Source: a bacterium (lineage in GTDB: Bacteria > Ratteibacteria > UBA8468). Taken from it: 11,648 bases of DNA. Of this stretch, positions 1-5,671 are shown piece after piece. The notes under the pieces are model-generated. The model ran no database searches, had not been told where the DNA came from, and saw only the letters and a program-made list of their open reading frames with translations. The stretch is taken from NCBI GenBank assembly GCA_030637775.1, contig DAOWFY010000171.1, positions 1-11,648 on the forward strand, written 5' to 3'. How positions within the stretch are numbered: the stretch's first letter is position 1; each line of letters starts with the position of its first letter. Made by a program: the position numbers and the translations under genes.

Positions 1-52
1 CCCCCTCCCCTAATTTCCCCTCCCTCGAGGGAGGGGAAATTAGGGGAGGGGG
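1..52. repeat. Perfect 52-bp GC-rich palindrome, read in frame
   Basis: All 26 base pairs match around the centre CTCGAG (24-29); the outer arms are CCCCCTCCCC and GGGGAGGGGG. It may continue left of the window. It lies inside the open frame of the ligase-like gene and codes for a Pro/Ser-rich then Gly/Glu/Lys-rich peptide. The arm design and the reading frame (PPP then I-S) match the palindrome in recJ at 2116-2182, so this is probably one dispersed family. Confidence 0.9.
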
Positions 53-741
53 AAAGGGCAGTTATTATTGGTCTTCTTTCGGGTATTTTGGCTATTCTTA
101 TTGATAATCTCCTTTCCACAAATCTCAGGCAATCCTTCCCTCCCGTCCTGCTTTTCTTTGGTATGGGATTGGTTGTTTCTTATCTAAGGCCTATTCTCCC
201 AGGCTCCAGTAAAAAGAGCTCCTTTTCTATTTTTCTTTTGCTAATCCTTTTCCTCTCCCTGGCTAACTTTAATACGATGAGGAAGGATGTGTTTGCTGGC
301 TTCTGGCTCAAGAAATCCTTAGAGGCAAGATTGAAGAAGGATTTTCCTCAAGCCATTCTTTATTATAAAAAGACAATTTCGGCTGACCGATTTAATCTTA
401 TTGCTCACTATAAACTTGCCTTCGCTTATGGAGTCCTGAAGAAATACGATTTAGGACTTTCTACCTATAAAAGACTTTATTTGCTTTCTCCCCATTATGC
501 GCAGATTGATAAAAATATGGCTGTCCTCTATTATGAAAAAAAGAATTTGGACGCTTCTTTGTATTACTTCAAACAAGCAGAAAAACTTAATCCCTATGAT
601 GTTGACACGCTCTGTTCTCTTGCCTCAATATTCCTCATCAGAAAGGAACTTCAAAAAGCAAGATTCTATTTGAAAAGGGTTTTAGTTCTTGATTCAGCCA
701 ATTCCTATGCATTAAGATGGTTGAAGAAAATAGAAAAGTAG
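1..741 (+). CDS. O-antigen ligase/polymerase-like membrane protein with C-terminal TPR domain (5' end outside window)
   Basis: The frame is open from base 1 with no stop, so the first in-window start-like codon (TTG at 88) is probably internal and the gene begins upstream. The visible part has three hydrophobic segments: one around VIIGLLSGILAILI (bases 61-102), one around FPPVLLFFGMGLVVSYL, and one around FSIFLLLILFLSL. A hydrophilic helical region of about 140 residues follows, with repeated A-x-x-Y-Y/F-K-x-A and N-P-x-x-x-x-A-L patterns typical of three to four tetratricopeptide repeats. A last pair of membrane helices followed by TPRs is the usual end of Wzy/RfaL-type O-antigen ligases and related glycan-transfer enzymes of the inner membrane. 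The catalytic periplasmic loop would lie upstream and cannot be checked. Bases 1-52 are a palindrome read in frame as PPPLISPPSREG-like sequence just before a membrane helix. TPR content is clear; the ligase assignment is inferred from topology and a short similarity. Confidence 0.6.
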   Translation, partial: PPPLISPPSREGKLGEGERAVIIGLLSGILAILIDNLLSTNLRQSFPPVLLFFGMGLVVSYLRPILPGSSKKSSFSIFLLLILFLSLANFNTMRKDVFAGFWLKKSLEARLKKDFPQAILYYKKTISADRFNLIAHYKLAFAYGVLKKYDLGLSTYKRLYLLSPHYAQIDKNMAVLYYEKKNLDASLYYFKQAEKLNPYDVDTLCSLASIFLIRKELQKARFYLKRVLVLDSANSYALRWLKKIEK

Positions 742-749
742 GGTATAAT
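721..749 (+). promoter_or_regulatory. Sigma-70-type promoter of rpmB
   Basis: TTGAAG (721-726), a 17-base spacer and a perfect TATAAT (744-749) lie 37 bases before the rpmB start. The -35 box is inside the last codons of the upstream gene, so rpmB can be transcribed on its own. A GAGGT Shine-Dalgarno (772-776) follows at 9-base spacing from the rpmB ATG. Confidence 0.75.
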
Positions 750-785
750 GAGAATTCTGTAGATAAAAGAAGAGGTAAGTAAAAA

Positions 786-962
786 ATGGCAAGAATATGT
801 AGCATTTGTGGTAAAGGACCAAGAAGTGGATTTCGGGTCAGTCATTCCCACAGAAAGAGTAAGAGGCGCTGGCTGCCGAATCTACAGAGTGTCAGATTAA
901 AGAAGGGTGAAAGAAGGATTTACGTCTGCGCAGAGTGCATTAAGTCTTTCAAATTCAGTTGA
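786..962 (+). CDS. rpmB: 50S ribosomal protein L28 (bL28), four-cysteine zinc form
   Basis: This small gene encodes 58 residues beginning MARICSICGKGPRSGFRVSH and ending in IKSFKFS. It is a structural protein of the large ribosomal subunit. The pattern C-x2-C (residues 5 and 8) and C-x2-C (residues 48 and 51) marks the zinc-binding version of bL28. The K-G-P-R-S-G, S-H-S-x-R-K-S-K-R-R-W and P-N-L-Q motifs are family hallmarks. The ATG has a good GAGGT ribosome-binding site and its own promoter at 721-749. It is a lone plus-strand gene that converges on recJ and overlaps the recJ 3' end by 43 bases (920-962) on the opposite strand. The length is normal for the family and identification is firm. 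Confidence 0.95.
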   Translation: MARICSICGKGPRSGFRVSHSHRKSKRRWLPNLQSVRLKKGERRIYVCAECIKSFKFS

Positions 963-2749
963 ATGCGTTTTATTCCATTCCAATCATTAATCCGAGGAAA
1001 GTAGAGCGCATCAACAAGCTCGCCAGGAGAAATGTCAATTGTCCTGGCCATTCCAAAGCCCACAGCCTCTAAATATGTTCCTTTCCCCATCCCATCCACA
1101 GGATGGGAGCCCTCCTCTAACCAGCAGAAAAGATTTCCTTTCCTCTTTCTGATGAATTTGCCCACCTTTAAATTTCGCGAGGCAAAGAGAGGTCGAGGAT
1201 TTCCCCGGCCAAAGGGAGACAGAGTGCTTAGCTCTTTAAGGAGGGAGTGAGTAATCTCTGGCAGAGGAAGGCTATGGTCAATGGCAATTTTCTCTTTAAG
1301 GTCGTCTTCGGAGATAGAGGTTCTTGCCTCCCCTTCCAGCCTCTTTTGCAATAGGGAAAGATTCTCCTTCTTTAAACTTAAACCAACGGCAAGCTTGTGT
1401 CCTCCATAGGAAAGGAGTAAGTCCTTGCATTTTTTTACGGCAGAAAAGAGGTGAAAGTTTTCGATTGATCTTCCCGAACCCCTCATTATTTCTTTTTCTA
1501 AAGAGAGAATAATGGTCGGTCGATGAAACCTCTCCACAATTTTGCTCGCCACAATTCCGGCCACCCCTGGATGCCATCCTTCCCTGACAAGGACGATCGA
1601 ATAATTTGAATCCAATTTTTCCCTTTCAATTAAGGTATATGCTTCCCCAAGCATCCTTTTCTCAATATCCTGGCGATGGCGGTTTTCCTCATCTAATAAT
1701 TTGGCAAGAAAGGTAGCCTCCTCGTAAGATTCGGTTAAAAGCAACTTAACCGCTTTATTTGCCGAAGCAACTCTACCGATAGCGTTAATTCTTGGCCCTA
1801 AAGCAAAACTGATATGATGTGCGTTAATCTCCTTATCAGCCAATCCTGAAACCCGAAGCAGGGCTCTTATCCCTTCCTTCTTTGATTCCTTTATTACTTT
1901 TAAACCCTCTTTGACAAAAATTCTATTCTCTCCTAAGAGAGGTGCCAAATCTGCTATTGTGCCCAGGGCAACAAGATCGAGGTGCTGTTTTAAATTATAC
2001 CCCCACCTATCTCCCCCCCCCTTGAGGGGGAGGATTGAGGAGGGGGGTAACTTTGTTAATGCTTGCATCAATTTATAGACAATGCCGACACCGGACAGCT
2101 CCCGAAAATCTTCCTCCCCCTTTCCTCTATCCGGGGGACCCACTCCCTCCAGGGGAGTGAAACCCCCGGAAATAGGTGGGGGTGTAACTCGGGCTTTGTT
2201 ACAGGCGGGATCAATAATGGCGAAGGCTTCTGGTCTCTGTTCCTCCTCAGGAAGATGGTGGTCGGTAATAATAAGGTCAATTCCTAAACTTTTAGCAAAC
2301 CGCACCTCTTTTCTATTGGTGATGCCGCAATCGACGGTAATAATTAAACCTATACCCTGCTCTCGCGCTAATCTTATTGCTTCCTGATGAAGACCATAGC
2401 CTTCCTTTAATCGCTCGGGAATATAAAAATTAGTATTTAGCCCCAGTTCTTTAAGGATGATGAGACAAAGAGAGACAGCGGTAATGCCATCAACATCATA
2501 GTCTCCATAAATGAGAACCTTTTCTCCCTTTTCTTTTGCTTTTATGATTCTTCCTACCGCTTTTTCCATCCCGGCAAGCAGAAATGGATTGGCTAAATTC
2601 TCCAATGAGGGATGAAGGAATTTCTCTCCTCTTCTTTTAGTAGTTATTCCCCGATTAATAAGGATTCGGGAAAGAATTCTTGAGACCCCAAGTTCTTTGC
2701 TCAGTCGACCTTCTAAATCTTTATTGACCTCTTTTATTTGCCAGATCAT
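920..2749 (-). CDS. recJ: Single-stranded-DNA-specific exonuclease RecJ with two repeat-derived insertions
   Basis: RecJ degrades single-stranded DNA 5' to 3' in recombination, mismatch and base-excision repair. Counting from the ATG at 2749 (MIWQIKE), the DHH-family metal site shows as YGDYDVDG at 81-88, TVDCGIT near 139-144 and TDHH at 162-165. SGVGIVYKLMQAL and DLVALGTIADLAPL follow. The DHHA1 and C-terminal parts carry GSGRS and GGHKLAVGLSL. I prefer ATG 2749 over the in-frame GTG at 2764 because family members begin with this short Trp-containing stretch and the GTG lies inside a repeat (2753-2780). The protein is about 609 residues, roughly 40 longer than usual. The excess is two palindromic repeats read in frame at about 186-213 and 233-252, both in loops between conserved blocks. 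All the metal-site motifs remain, so it is probably active. It is last in the operon, and its end overlaps rpmB. Confidence 0.93.
   Translation of the reverse strand: MIWQIKEVNKDLEGRLSKELGVSRILSRILINRGITTKRRGEKFLHPSLENLANPFLLAGMEKAVGRIIKAKEKGEKVLIYGDYDVDGITAVSLCLIILKELGLNTNFYIPERLKEGYGLHQEAIRLAREQGIGLIITVDCGITNRKEVRFAKSLGIDLIITDHHLPEEEQRPEAFAIIDPACNKARVTPPPISGGFTPLEGVGPPDRGKGEEDFRELSGVGIVYKLMQALTKLPPSSILPLKGGGDRWGYNLKQHLDLVALGTIADLAPLLGENRIFVKEGLKVIKESKKEGIRALLRVSGLADKEINAHHISFALGPRINAIGRVASANKAVKLLLTESYEEATFLAKLLDEENRHRQDIEKRMLGEAYTLIEREKLDSNYSIVLVREGWHPGVAGIVASKIVERFHRPTIILSLEKEIMRGSGRSIENFHLFSAVKKCKDLLLSYGGHKLAVGLSLKKENLSLLQKRLEGEARTSISEDDLKEKIAIDHSLPLPEITHSLLKELSTLSPFGRGNPRPLFASRNLKVGKFIRKRKGNLFCWLEEGSHPVDGMGKGTYLEAVGFGMARTIDISPGELVDALYFPRINDWNGIKRIQLNLKDLMHSAQT
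1998..2049. repeat. GC-rich imperfect palindrome inside recJ (second coding copy), with a run of nine C
   Basis: The arms TACCCCC (1998-2004) and GGGGGTA (2043-2049) enclose C-rich then G-rich tracts around a TTGA centre, the same design as 1-52 and 2116-2182. On the recJ strand it is read as LPPSSILPLKGGGDRWGY, between the LMQAL helix and the DLVALGTIAD block where the family has a short loop. Bases 2013-2021 are nine consecutive C (nine G on the coding strand), a potential slippage site. Confidence 0.8.
2116..2182. repeat. GC-rich nested palindrome inside recJ (first coding copy)
   Basis: Three nested arm pairs are seen: CCCCC/GGGGG at 2116-2120 and 2178-2182, CCGGGGG/CCCCCGG at 2131-2137 and 2163-2169, and CACTCCC/GGGAGTG at 2141-2147 and 2153-2159 around a five-base loop. 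On the recJ strand it is read as VTPPPISGGFTPLEGVGPP plus a charged tail, between IIDPA and FRELSGVG. Typical RecJ has only about a dozen residues there. Confidence 0.85.
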
Positions 2750-2752
2750 TTT

Positions 2753-2780
2753 GAGATTCTTCACTTCGTTCAGAATGACA
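2753..2780. repeat. 28-bp interspersed repeat at the apbE/recJ junction
   Basis: The sequence runs GAGATTCTTCACTTCG then TTCAGAATGACA, with short inverted arms ATTCT (2756-2760) and AGAAT (2772-2776). It is of the widespread 'TCATTCTGA...GAAGAATCTC' repeat type found in many bacterial genomes (recognised from memory). On the minus strand it supplies the apbE stop codon (TGA, 2772-2770) and an alternative GTG for recJ (2764-2762). A related fragment, TCATTCTGAG, occurs inside apbE at 3071-3080. Confidence 0.7.
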
Positions 2781-3819
2781 TATTCGTGGTTATATTTCCT
2801 TTTGGGTCTATAAGAAAGTAGGAAAGGCCTAATCTCTTTAAAAGCCTTTCCCCCTTTTCCCTTCCCATAACTATAATCGCGGTGGCAAGAGCATCGGCAG
2901 CAGTAGCAGTTGAGGCGATGATGGTTACGCTACAAAGCATATCGGAGGGCAGGCCTGCCGCGGCGGGTTCCCCTGTCTCTGAATTAAGGATATGGCCGGG
3001 CCTTTCGTAACCCCCAGAGGTACAGACCGCTTTATTCTCCACCTTTATTACTTTAAAAACCATGCCATTGTCATTCTGAGCCAGAGGTGTTTTTGACATT
3101 GTAGGGGCTTGATTTATCAAGTCCGTTGTTTCGGGTCGGATAACTCCGACCCCTACTTTAAATGGATTTCGGATAGCAATTCTATAACTTTTCTCTCCAA
3201 AAACCTTGAGATCTCCGCCGGCATTAACCATACCATTTTTTATTCCCTCTTTTTGCAGAAGTTTAACGGTTTCATCGACAATGTATCCTTTAGCAATACC
3301 CCCAAGGTCTAAAGCCATTTCCTTCTGGGAGAGTCTCACCATTTTTCTCTTCTCATTAATAGCAATCTTTTTATAATTACAGAGAGAAATTGCCTTTCTT
3401 TTCTCCTTCTGGCTAGGAACTCTGTTTTCTCTTTTTGCGCATCTGTATAAGGATTCTAAGGGGGAAATTGCAATGTTGAATGCCCCATCCGTCAACTGGC
3501 TATAGCAAAGGGAAGTCTTGATGAGGGAGAGGAGTTCCGGGGATACTTTTACCCACCCTTTTCCGGCCTGCTTGTTGATTTTAGAGAGTTCACTCTCCGC
3601 GGAAAAGTAACTTAAATTCCTCTCCTCAGCTCTTATCTTCTCTAAAGCAAGGTCAATTACTCTTCTTGCTTTCTTTGGATTCTTTGCAAAAACGGTAATC
3701 TCTACCTCTGTTCCTAAGAGAAGAGCCGATTTTTTGAAGGTTCTCTCCGCACAACCACAAAGTGATAATAGGACCAACAGACAGATGAGCCCCGTTAGAC
3801 CTTTACTAAATCGCCTCAC
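2770..3819 (-). CDS. apbE: ApbE-family FAD:protein FMN transferase, lipoprotein
   Basis: ApbE/Ftp enzymes use FAD and Mg2+ to attach FMN to a Thr/Ser of exported redox proteins such as Rnf or Nqr subunits. From the GTG at 3819 the product starts with a basic stretch, a hydrophobic core (LTGLICLLVLLSL) and a lipobox ending LCGC, so it is probably a lipid-anchored envelope protein. Core motifs are LLGTEVEITVF, LDLGGIAKGYIVDETVKLL, NAGGDLKVFG, AVCTSGGYERPGHILN and the C-terminal ASTATAADALATAIIVMG. An in-frame ATG at 3915 overlaps the deaminase stop (ATGA) and would suit translational coupling. It would, however, put 32 repeat-encoded residues before the signal peptide, so I favour GTG 3819, although I see no clear Shine-Dalgarno there. 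About 30 extra residues between YRIAIRNPF and VFKVIKVENKAV come from repeats (about 3069-3156). The stop codon is also repeat-derived. Confidence 0.88.
   Translation of the reverse strand: MRRFSKGLTGLICLLVLLSLCGCAERTFKKSALLLGTEVEITVFAKNPKKARRVIDLALEKIRAEERNLSYFSAESELSKINKQAGKGWVKVSPELLSLIKTSLCYSQLTDGAFNIAISPLESLYRCAKRENRVPSQKEKRKAISLCNYKKIAINEKRKMVRLSQKEMALDLGGIAKGYIVDETVKLLQKEGIKNGMVNAGGDLKVFGEKSYRIAIRNPFKVGVGVIRPETTDLINQAPTMSKTPLAQNDNGMVFKVIKVENKAVCTSGGYERPGHILNSETGEPAAAGLPSDMLCSVTIIASTATAADALATAIIVMGREKGERLLKRLGLSYFLIDPKGNITTNMSF
3101..3156. repeat. 56-bp double-hairpin element with GTAGGGG/CCCCTAC ends, inside apbE
   Basis: The terminal inverted repeats are GTAGGGG (3101-3107) and CCCCTAC (3150-3156). 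Inside are two perfect hairpins: CTTGAT-TT-ATCAAG (3108-3121) and GGGTCGGA-TAAC-TCCGACCC (3133-3152). It is read in frame on the minus strand as VGVGVIRPETTDLINQAPT. ApbE relatives normally have a direct join here, so this is an insertion. The adjacent MSKTPLAQNDN stretch (about 3069-3100) carries a fragment of the TCATTCTGA repeat. Confidence 0.85.
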
Positions 3820-3920
3820 AAGAGATGACTGAGGTTTGTGAGCGAGTTGGCGGTTATGCCGCAGGCACGATAGTGCCGAGGAATAAGAAAGCCCGAGCGA
3901 ACAAAGTCCAGTCATCTCTT
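3820..3920. repeat. 101-bp repeat with 12-bp terminal inverted repeats, copy 1 (MITE-like)
   Basis: The ends AAGAGATGACTG (3820-3831) and CAGTCATCTCTT (3909-3920) are perfect inverted repeats. The internal hairpin GGCAC-GATA-GTGCC lies at 3864-3877. In reverse orientation it matches 10691-10791 with 8 differences in 101 bases by hand alignment; the central 55 or so bases are identical. Here it sits at the deaminase/apbE junction. Its end contributes the deaminase stop (TGA, 3914-3912) and an overlapping ATG for the apbE frame. No transposase is encoded, so if it is mobile it would need one in trans. Confidence 0.85.
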
Positions 3921-4379
3921 AACCTGTATCAATTCTATTTTAGCTTCTTTCAAGATTTCCCGGGCAAACTTATCCGGGTAACCTTCCATAATAAAGATTT
4001 TTCTAATTCCGCTGTTGGCGAGCATCTTCGCACAGGTAATGCAGGGCTGGCAGGTTACATAGATAATACTTCCTTTCAGGAGAATTCGGGAACTTGCTGC
4101 CTGAAGAATGGCATTTTGTTCAGCGTGCAACCCGCGGCAGAGCTCCTGCCTTTCTCCGGAAGGAACCTTTAGCTTTTCCCGAAGACAGCCGATATCCAGA
4201 CAATGGGCGAGGCCTGTGGGTGCACCATTGTAACCGGTAGCCAAAATCCTTTTTTCTTTGACGATGACCGCCCCCACCTTTCGCCTCAGACAGGTGGAGC
4301 GCGTACTTACAAGTTTGGCAATTGTCATAAAGTATTCGTCCCAGGAGGGCCTACCTTTTTTTATAGATTGGGAACTCAT
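3912..4379 (-). CDS. dCMP deaminase / ComEB-family zinc deaminase
   Basis: The 155-residue protein has the cytidine/deoxycytidylate deaminase fold signature: HAE (His85, Glu87 as proton shuttle) and PCxxC (Cys113, Cys116) holding the catalytic zinc. [25 protein letters not shown] and [17 protein letters not shown] are characteristic of the dCMP deaminase/ComEB group, which makes dUMP from dCMP for thymidylate synthesis. The ATG at 4379 places RPSWDEYF at residue 10, as usual for the family, and overlaps the glyA 3' end by 29 bases. The stop lies in the terminal repeat of the 101-bp element, so the last residues may be repeat-derived. GlyA next door makes 5,10-methylene-tetrahydrofolate, which thymidylate synthase uses together with dUMP, a plausible metabolic link. 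Despite the 'competence' name in Bacillus, a nucleotide-pool role is most likely. Confidence 0.92.
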   Translation of the reverse strand: MSSQSIKKGRPSWDEYFMTIAKLVSTRSTCLRRKVGAVIVKEKRILATGYNGAPTGLAHCLDIGCLREKLKVPSGERQELCRGLHAEQNAILQAASSRILLKGSIIYVTCQPCITCAKMLANSGIRKIFIMEGYPDKFAREILKEAKIELIQVKR

Positions 4380-5595
4380 AACAGAATTTTTTAATCTCTT
4401 TTCTAATCTTTAAAATTATTTTTTTGTTTCTCCTGTTGTTGATAGCTTCTTCAATCCAGGCGGCAATCTGAGCCATCTCTGCCTCCTTCATTCCGCGAGA
4501 AGTTACAGTAGGGGTACCGAGGCGAATACCGCTGGTGGTTGTCGGATCTTTTTGGTCAAAAGGAATCAGATTTTTATTCACCACGATTCCAACCTTCTCC
4601 AGGATTTTTTCTGCCCGGGAACCGCTAATATTTTTATTGGTGAGATCGATGAGAATGAGATGGTTGTCTGTACCGCCGGTGACAGGGCGAAAGTCTCTTT
4701 TCTTTAACTCTTCCGATAATTTTTTGCTGTTCTTGATAATCTGGGATTGATACCGCTTAAATTCCGGTTTCAGAGCCTCTCCAAATGCTACCGCTTTCGC
4801 GGCAATGATGTGCATTAGAGGACCTCCCTGAATTCCTGGAAATACCATCTTGTCAATGAACTTACCAAAATTTTTTTCGGCGATAATTATTCCTCCCCTG
4901 GGACCCCGCAGTGTTTTGTGGGTTGTGGTGGTCACAAATTGGGCAATGCCAACCGGAGTGGGATGCAGACCGGCAACAATAAGTCCGGCAATATGGGCAA
5001 TATCGGCAAGAAGATAAGCACCGATGCTGTCGGCAATTCTTCTAAACTCCAGAAAATCAATTTTTCTGGGATAACTGCTTGCTCCACAGATAATTAATTT
5101 TGGTCTTATTCTCTTTGCCAATTTTTCTAAATCAGCAAAATTGATGAGACCCGTTTCTTTCTCAACTCCATAATAACTACTCCGGTAAAGTGTCCCGGAA
5201 AAATTGATGGTTGCTCCATGGGTGAGATGTCCTCCGTGGGCAAGATCCATGCCCAGGATTCTGTCCCCGGGCGACAAGACGGCAAAATAGATCGCCATAT
5301 TGGCCTGAGTTCCTGAGTGGGGCTGGACGTTGACATAATCCGCCTTAAATAATCGCTTTGCCCGGGAAATAGCAAGTTCTTCAATCTTATCGATATATTC
5401 ACAACCACCGTAATATCTAACAGAAGGATAACCTTCGGCATACTTATTGGTGAGGAGACTACCGGCGGCTTCTAAAACTGAATCTCCCGCAATGTTCTCG
5501 GAGGCAATTAGATTTATCGTTTCTTGTTGGCGAATTTCCTCATTCTTGATGATTTTTGCAACCTGCGGATCAGATTTTCTTAAAGGCATATTCAT
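4351..5595 (-). CDS. glyA: Serine hydroxymethyltransferase
   Basis: This cytosolic PLP enzyme interconverts serine + tetrahydrofolate and glycine + 5,10-methylene-tetrahydrofolate. The 414-residue length is normal. Visible landmarks are INLIASENI near 28-35, [15 protein letters not shown] at 50-64, QPHSGTQAN at 91-99, DIAHIAGL with Asp198 and His201, and [14 protein letters not shown] with the PLP lysine at 227. [12 protein letters not shown] lies near the C-terminus. The ATG at 5595 ([10 protein letters not shown]) is the first base of the 77-bp repeat on this strand. A second ATG at 5589 is also possible. Neither has a clear Shine-Dalgarno, perhaps because the repeat displaced it. It lies 24 bases after glyS and overlaps the deaminase start. 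Linkage to glyS makes glycine supply and tRNA charging neighbours. Confidence 0.96.
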   Translation of the reverse strand: MNMPLRKSDPQVAKIIKNEEIRQQETINLIASENIAGDSVLEAAGSLLTNKYAEGYPSVRYYGGCEYIDKIEELAISRAKRLFKADYVNVQPHSGTQANMAIYFAVLSPGDRILGMDLAHGGHLTHGATINFSGTLYRSSYYGVEKETGLINFADLEKLAKRIRPKLIICGASSYPRKIDFLEFRRIADSIGAYLLADIAHIAGLIVAGLHPTPVGIAQFVTTTTHKTLRGPRGGIIIAEKNFGKFIDKMVFPGIQGGPLMHIIAAKAVAFGEALKPEFKRYQSQIIKNSKKLSEELKKRDFRPVTGGTDNHLILIDLTNKNISGSRAEKILEKVGIVVNKNLIPFDQKDPTTTSGIRLGTPTVTSRGMKEAEMAQIAAWIEEAINNRRNKKIILKIRKEIKKFCYEFPIYKKR

Positions 5596-5671
5596 TTACT
5601 ACATGCTTAATCTGAAAGACTAATTACGTATATTGCTACTGAAGTTAGCAGATAGTCCAGTGTCGCAATTT
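5595..5671. repeat. 77-bp repeat, copy A (glyS end / glyA start)
   Basis: It matches 9878-9954 in the same orientation with 7 differences in 77 bases (hand alignment). The two halves are imperfect inverted copies of one another (TTACTACA...TCTG...CTAA against TTGCGACA...ATCTGCTAA), so the element can fold on itself. On the minus strand it encodes the last residues of glyS (about TNCDTGLSANFSSNIRN) with its TAG stop, and it ends at the glyA start codon. Confidence 0.85.

Noticed and set aside
88-741. TTG at 88 as the true start of the TPR protein
   Set aside because: The frame is open to base 1 and the residues before TTG continue a membrane helix (AVIIGLLSGI), so the start is outside the window.
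2082-2387. 101-codon plus-strand frame opposite recJ
   Set aside because: It is a shadow of recJ, lengthened by the palindromic insertion; the recJ frame has clear family motifs throughout.
2750-2764. GTG at 2764 as recJ start
   Set aside because: It lies in the 28-bp repeat. ATG 2749 gives the usual RecJ N-terminus. It cannot be excluded without protein data.
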